DNA of 6,058 nucleotides from Gammaproteobacteria bacterium (GTDB lineage Bacteria > Pseudomonadota > Gammaproteobacteria > Steroidobacterales > Steroidobacteraceae), in assembly GCA_028293725.1 (NCBI GenBank), contig JAQGOE010000317.1, positions 1 through 6,058 of the forward strand. Direction: 5' to 3'. The stretch's first letter is position 1, and each line of letters opens with the position of its first letter. The notes under the pieces are model-generated. The model was not told the DNA's origin, ran no database searches, and saw nothing but the letters and a program-made list of their open reading frames with translations. This document shows, piece by piece, positions 6,007 to 6,058 of the stretch. A program made the position numbers and the translations under genes.

Positions 6007-6058
6007 TCAGCTCTCTTCCCCGACGTAGCCTTCGATTTCGAGATCGAATGCGGAGATG
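6007..6058 (-). CDS. ribBA: C-terminal end of RibBA-type protein (DHBP synthase / GTP cyclohydrolase II-like), partial
   Basis: The last 16 codons before a TGA at 6009-6007 read ISAFDLEIEGYVGEES. This resembles the C-terminal end of gammaproteobacterial RibBA-type proteins, which finish with a segment like AISGFDLEVVEYV after the degenerate GTP cyclohydrolase II-like domain (recalled from the family, not searched). The place is also right, since ribBA directly precedes ribH in this operon type and makes its four-carbon substrate, 3,4-dihydroxy-2-butanone 4-phosphate. The stop is one base from the ribH start. Whether the cyclohydrolase half is functional cannot be judged from this fragment. 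Confidence 0.75.
   Translation of the reverse strand, partial: ISAFDLEIEGYVGEES

Noticed and set aside
6007..6058. FMN riboswitch associated with the riboflavin genes
   Set aside because: An FMN element would lie upstream of the first rib gene; this edge is coding sequence of the preceding gene, and no such element is seen elsewhere in the window.
1..6058. Mobile element, CRISPR array, tRNA/rRNA or defence system
   Set aside because: No regularly spaced repeats, transposase or integrase motifs, RNA-gene folds or defence protein motifs were seen on either strand.

Overview
The window is GC-rich chromosomal DNA. Every gene I can support is on the minus strand, so transcription runs from high to low coordinates. 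The order ribBA(3' end)-ribH-nusB-thiL is the classical riboflavin/NusB/thiamine block of Gammaproteobacteria, and NusB and ThiL read as gammaproteobacterial proteins. I infer a GC-rich environmental gammaproteobacterium, possibly near Xanthomonadales, Nevskiales or Steroidobacterales. No marker in the window fixes the genus.

Layout in the direction of transcription: the last codons of a RibBA-type protein (6058-6007); ribH, lumazine synthase (6005-5535), one base after the ribBA stop; an unusually long 202-nt spacer; nusB (5332-4892); a 104-nt spacer; thiL, thiamine-monophosphate kinase (4787-3819); a 120-nt spacer; a soluble Hanks-type Ser/Thr kinase with a C-terminal cyclic-nucleotide-binding domain (3698-2352); a 55-nt spacer; an OmpR/PhoB-type response regulator (2296-1619); and its membrane sensor histidine kinase (1615-239), three bases after the regulator's stop. 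A 180-nt intergenic stretch with a strong inverted repeat then leads to the first 19 codons of an unidentified hydrophobic protein that leaves the window at base 1.

Functionally there are two halves. The upstream half is housekeeping: the penultimate step of riboflavin synthesis, the last step of thiamine pyrophosphate synthesis, and the NusB transcription antitermination factor. The downstream half is signalling: a kinase that may respond to a cyclic nucleotide, next to a complete two-component system. In many gammaproteobacteria thiL is followed by pgpA; here the signalling block takes that place. I see no mobile element, tRNA, rRNA, CRISPR array or defence system. The most notable points are the kinase-CNB architecture with an intact phosphate-binding cassette, and a histidine kinase whose H-box has Ala where the phosphatase motif normally has Thr or Asn. 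I do not see evidence of a wholly new system.
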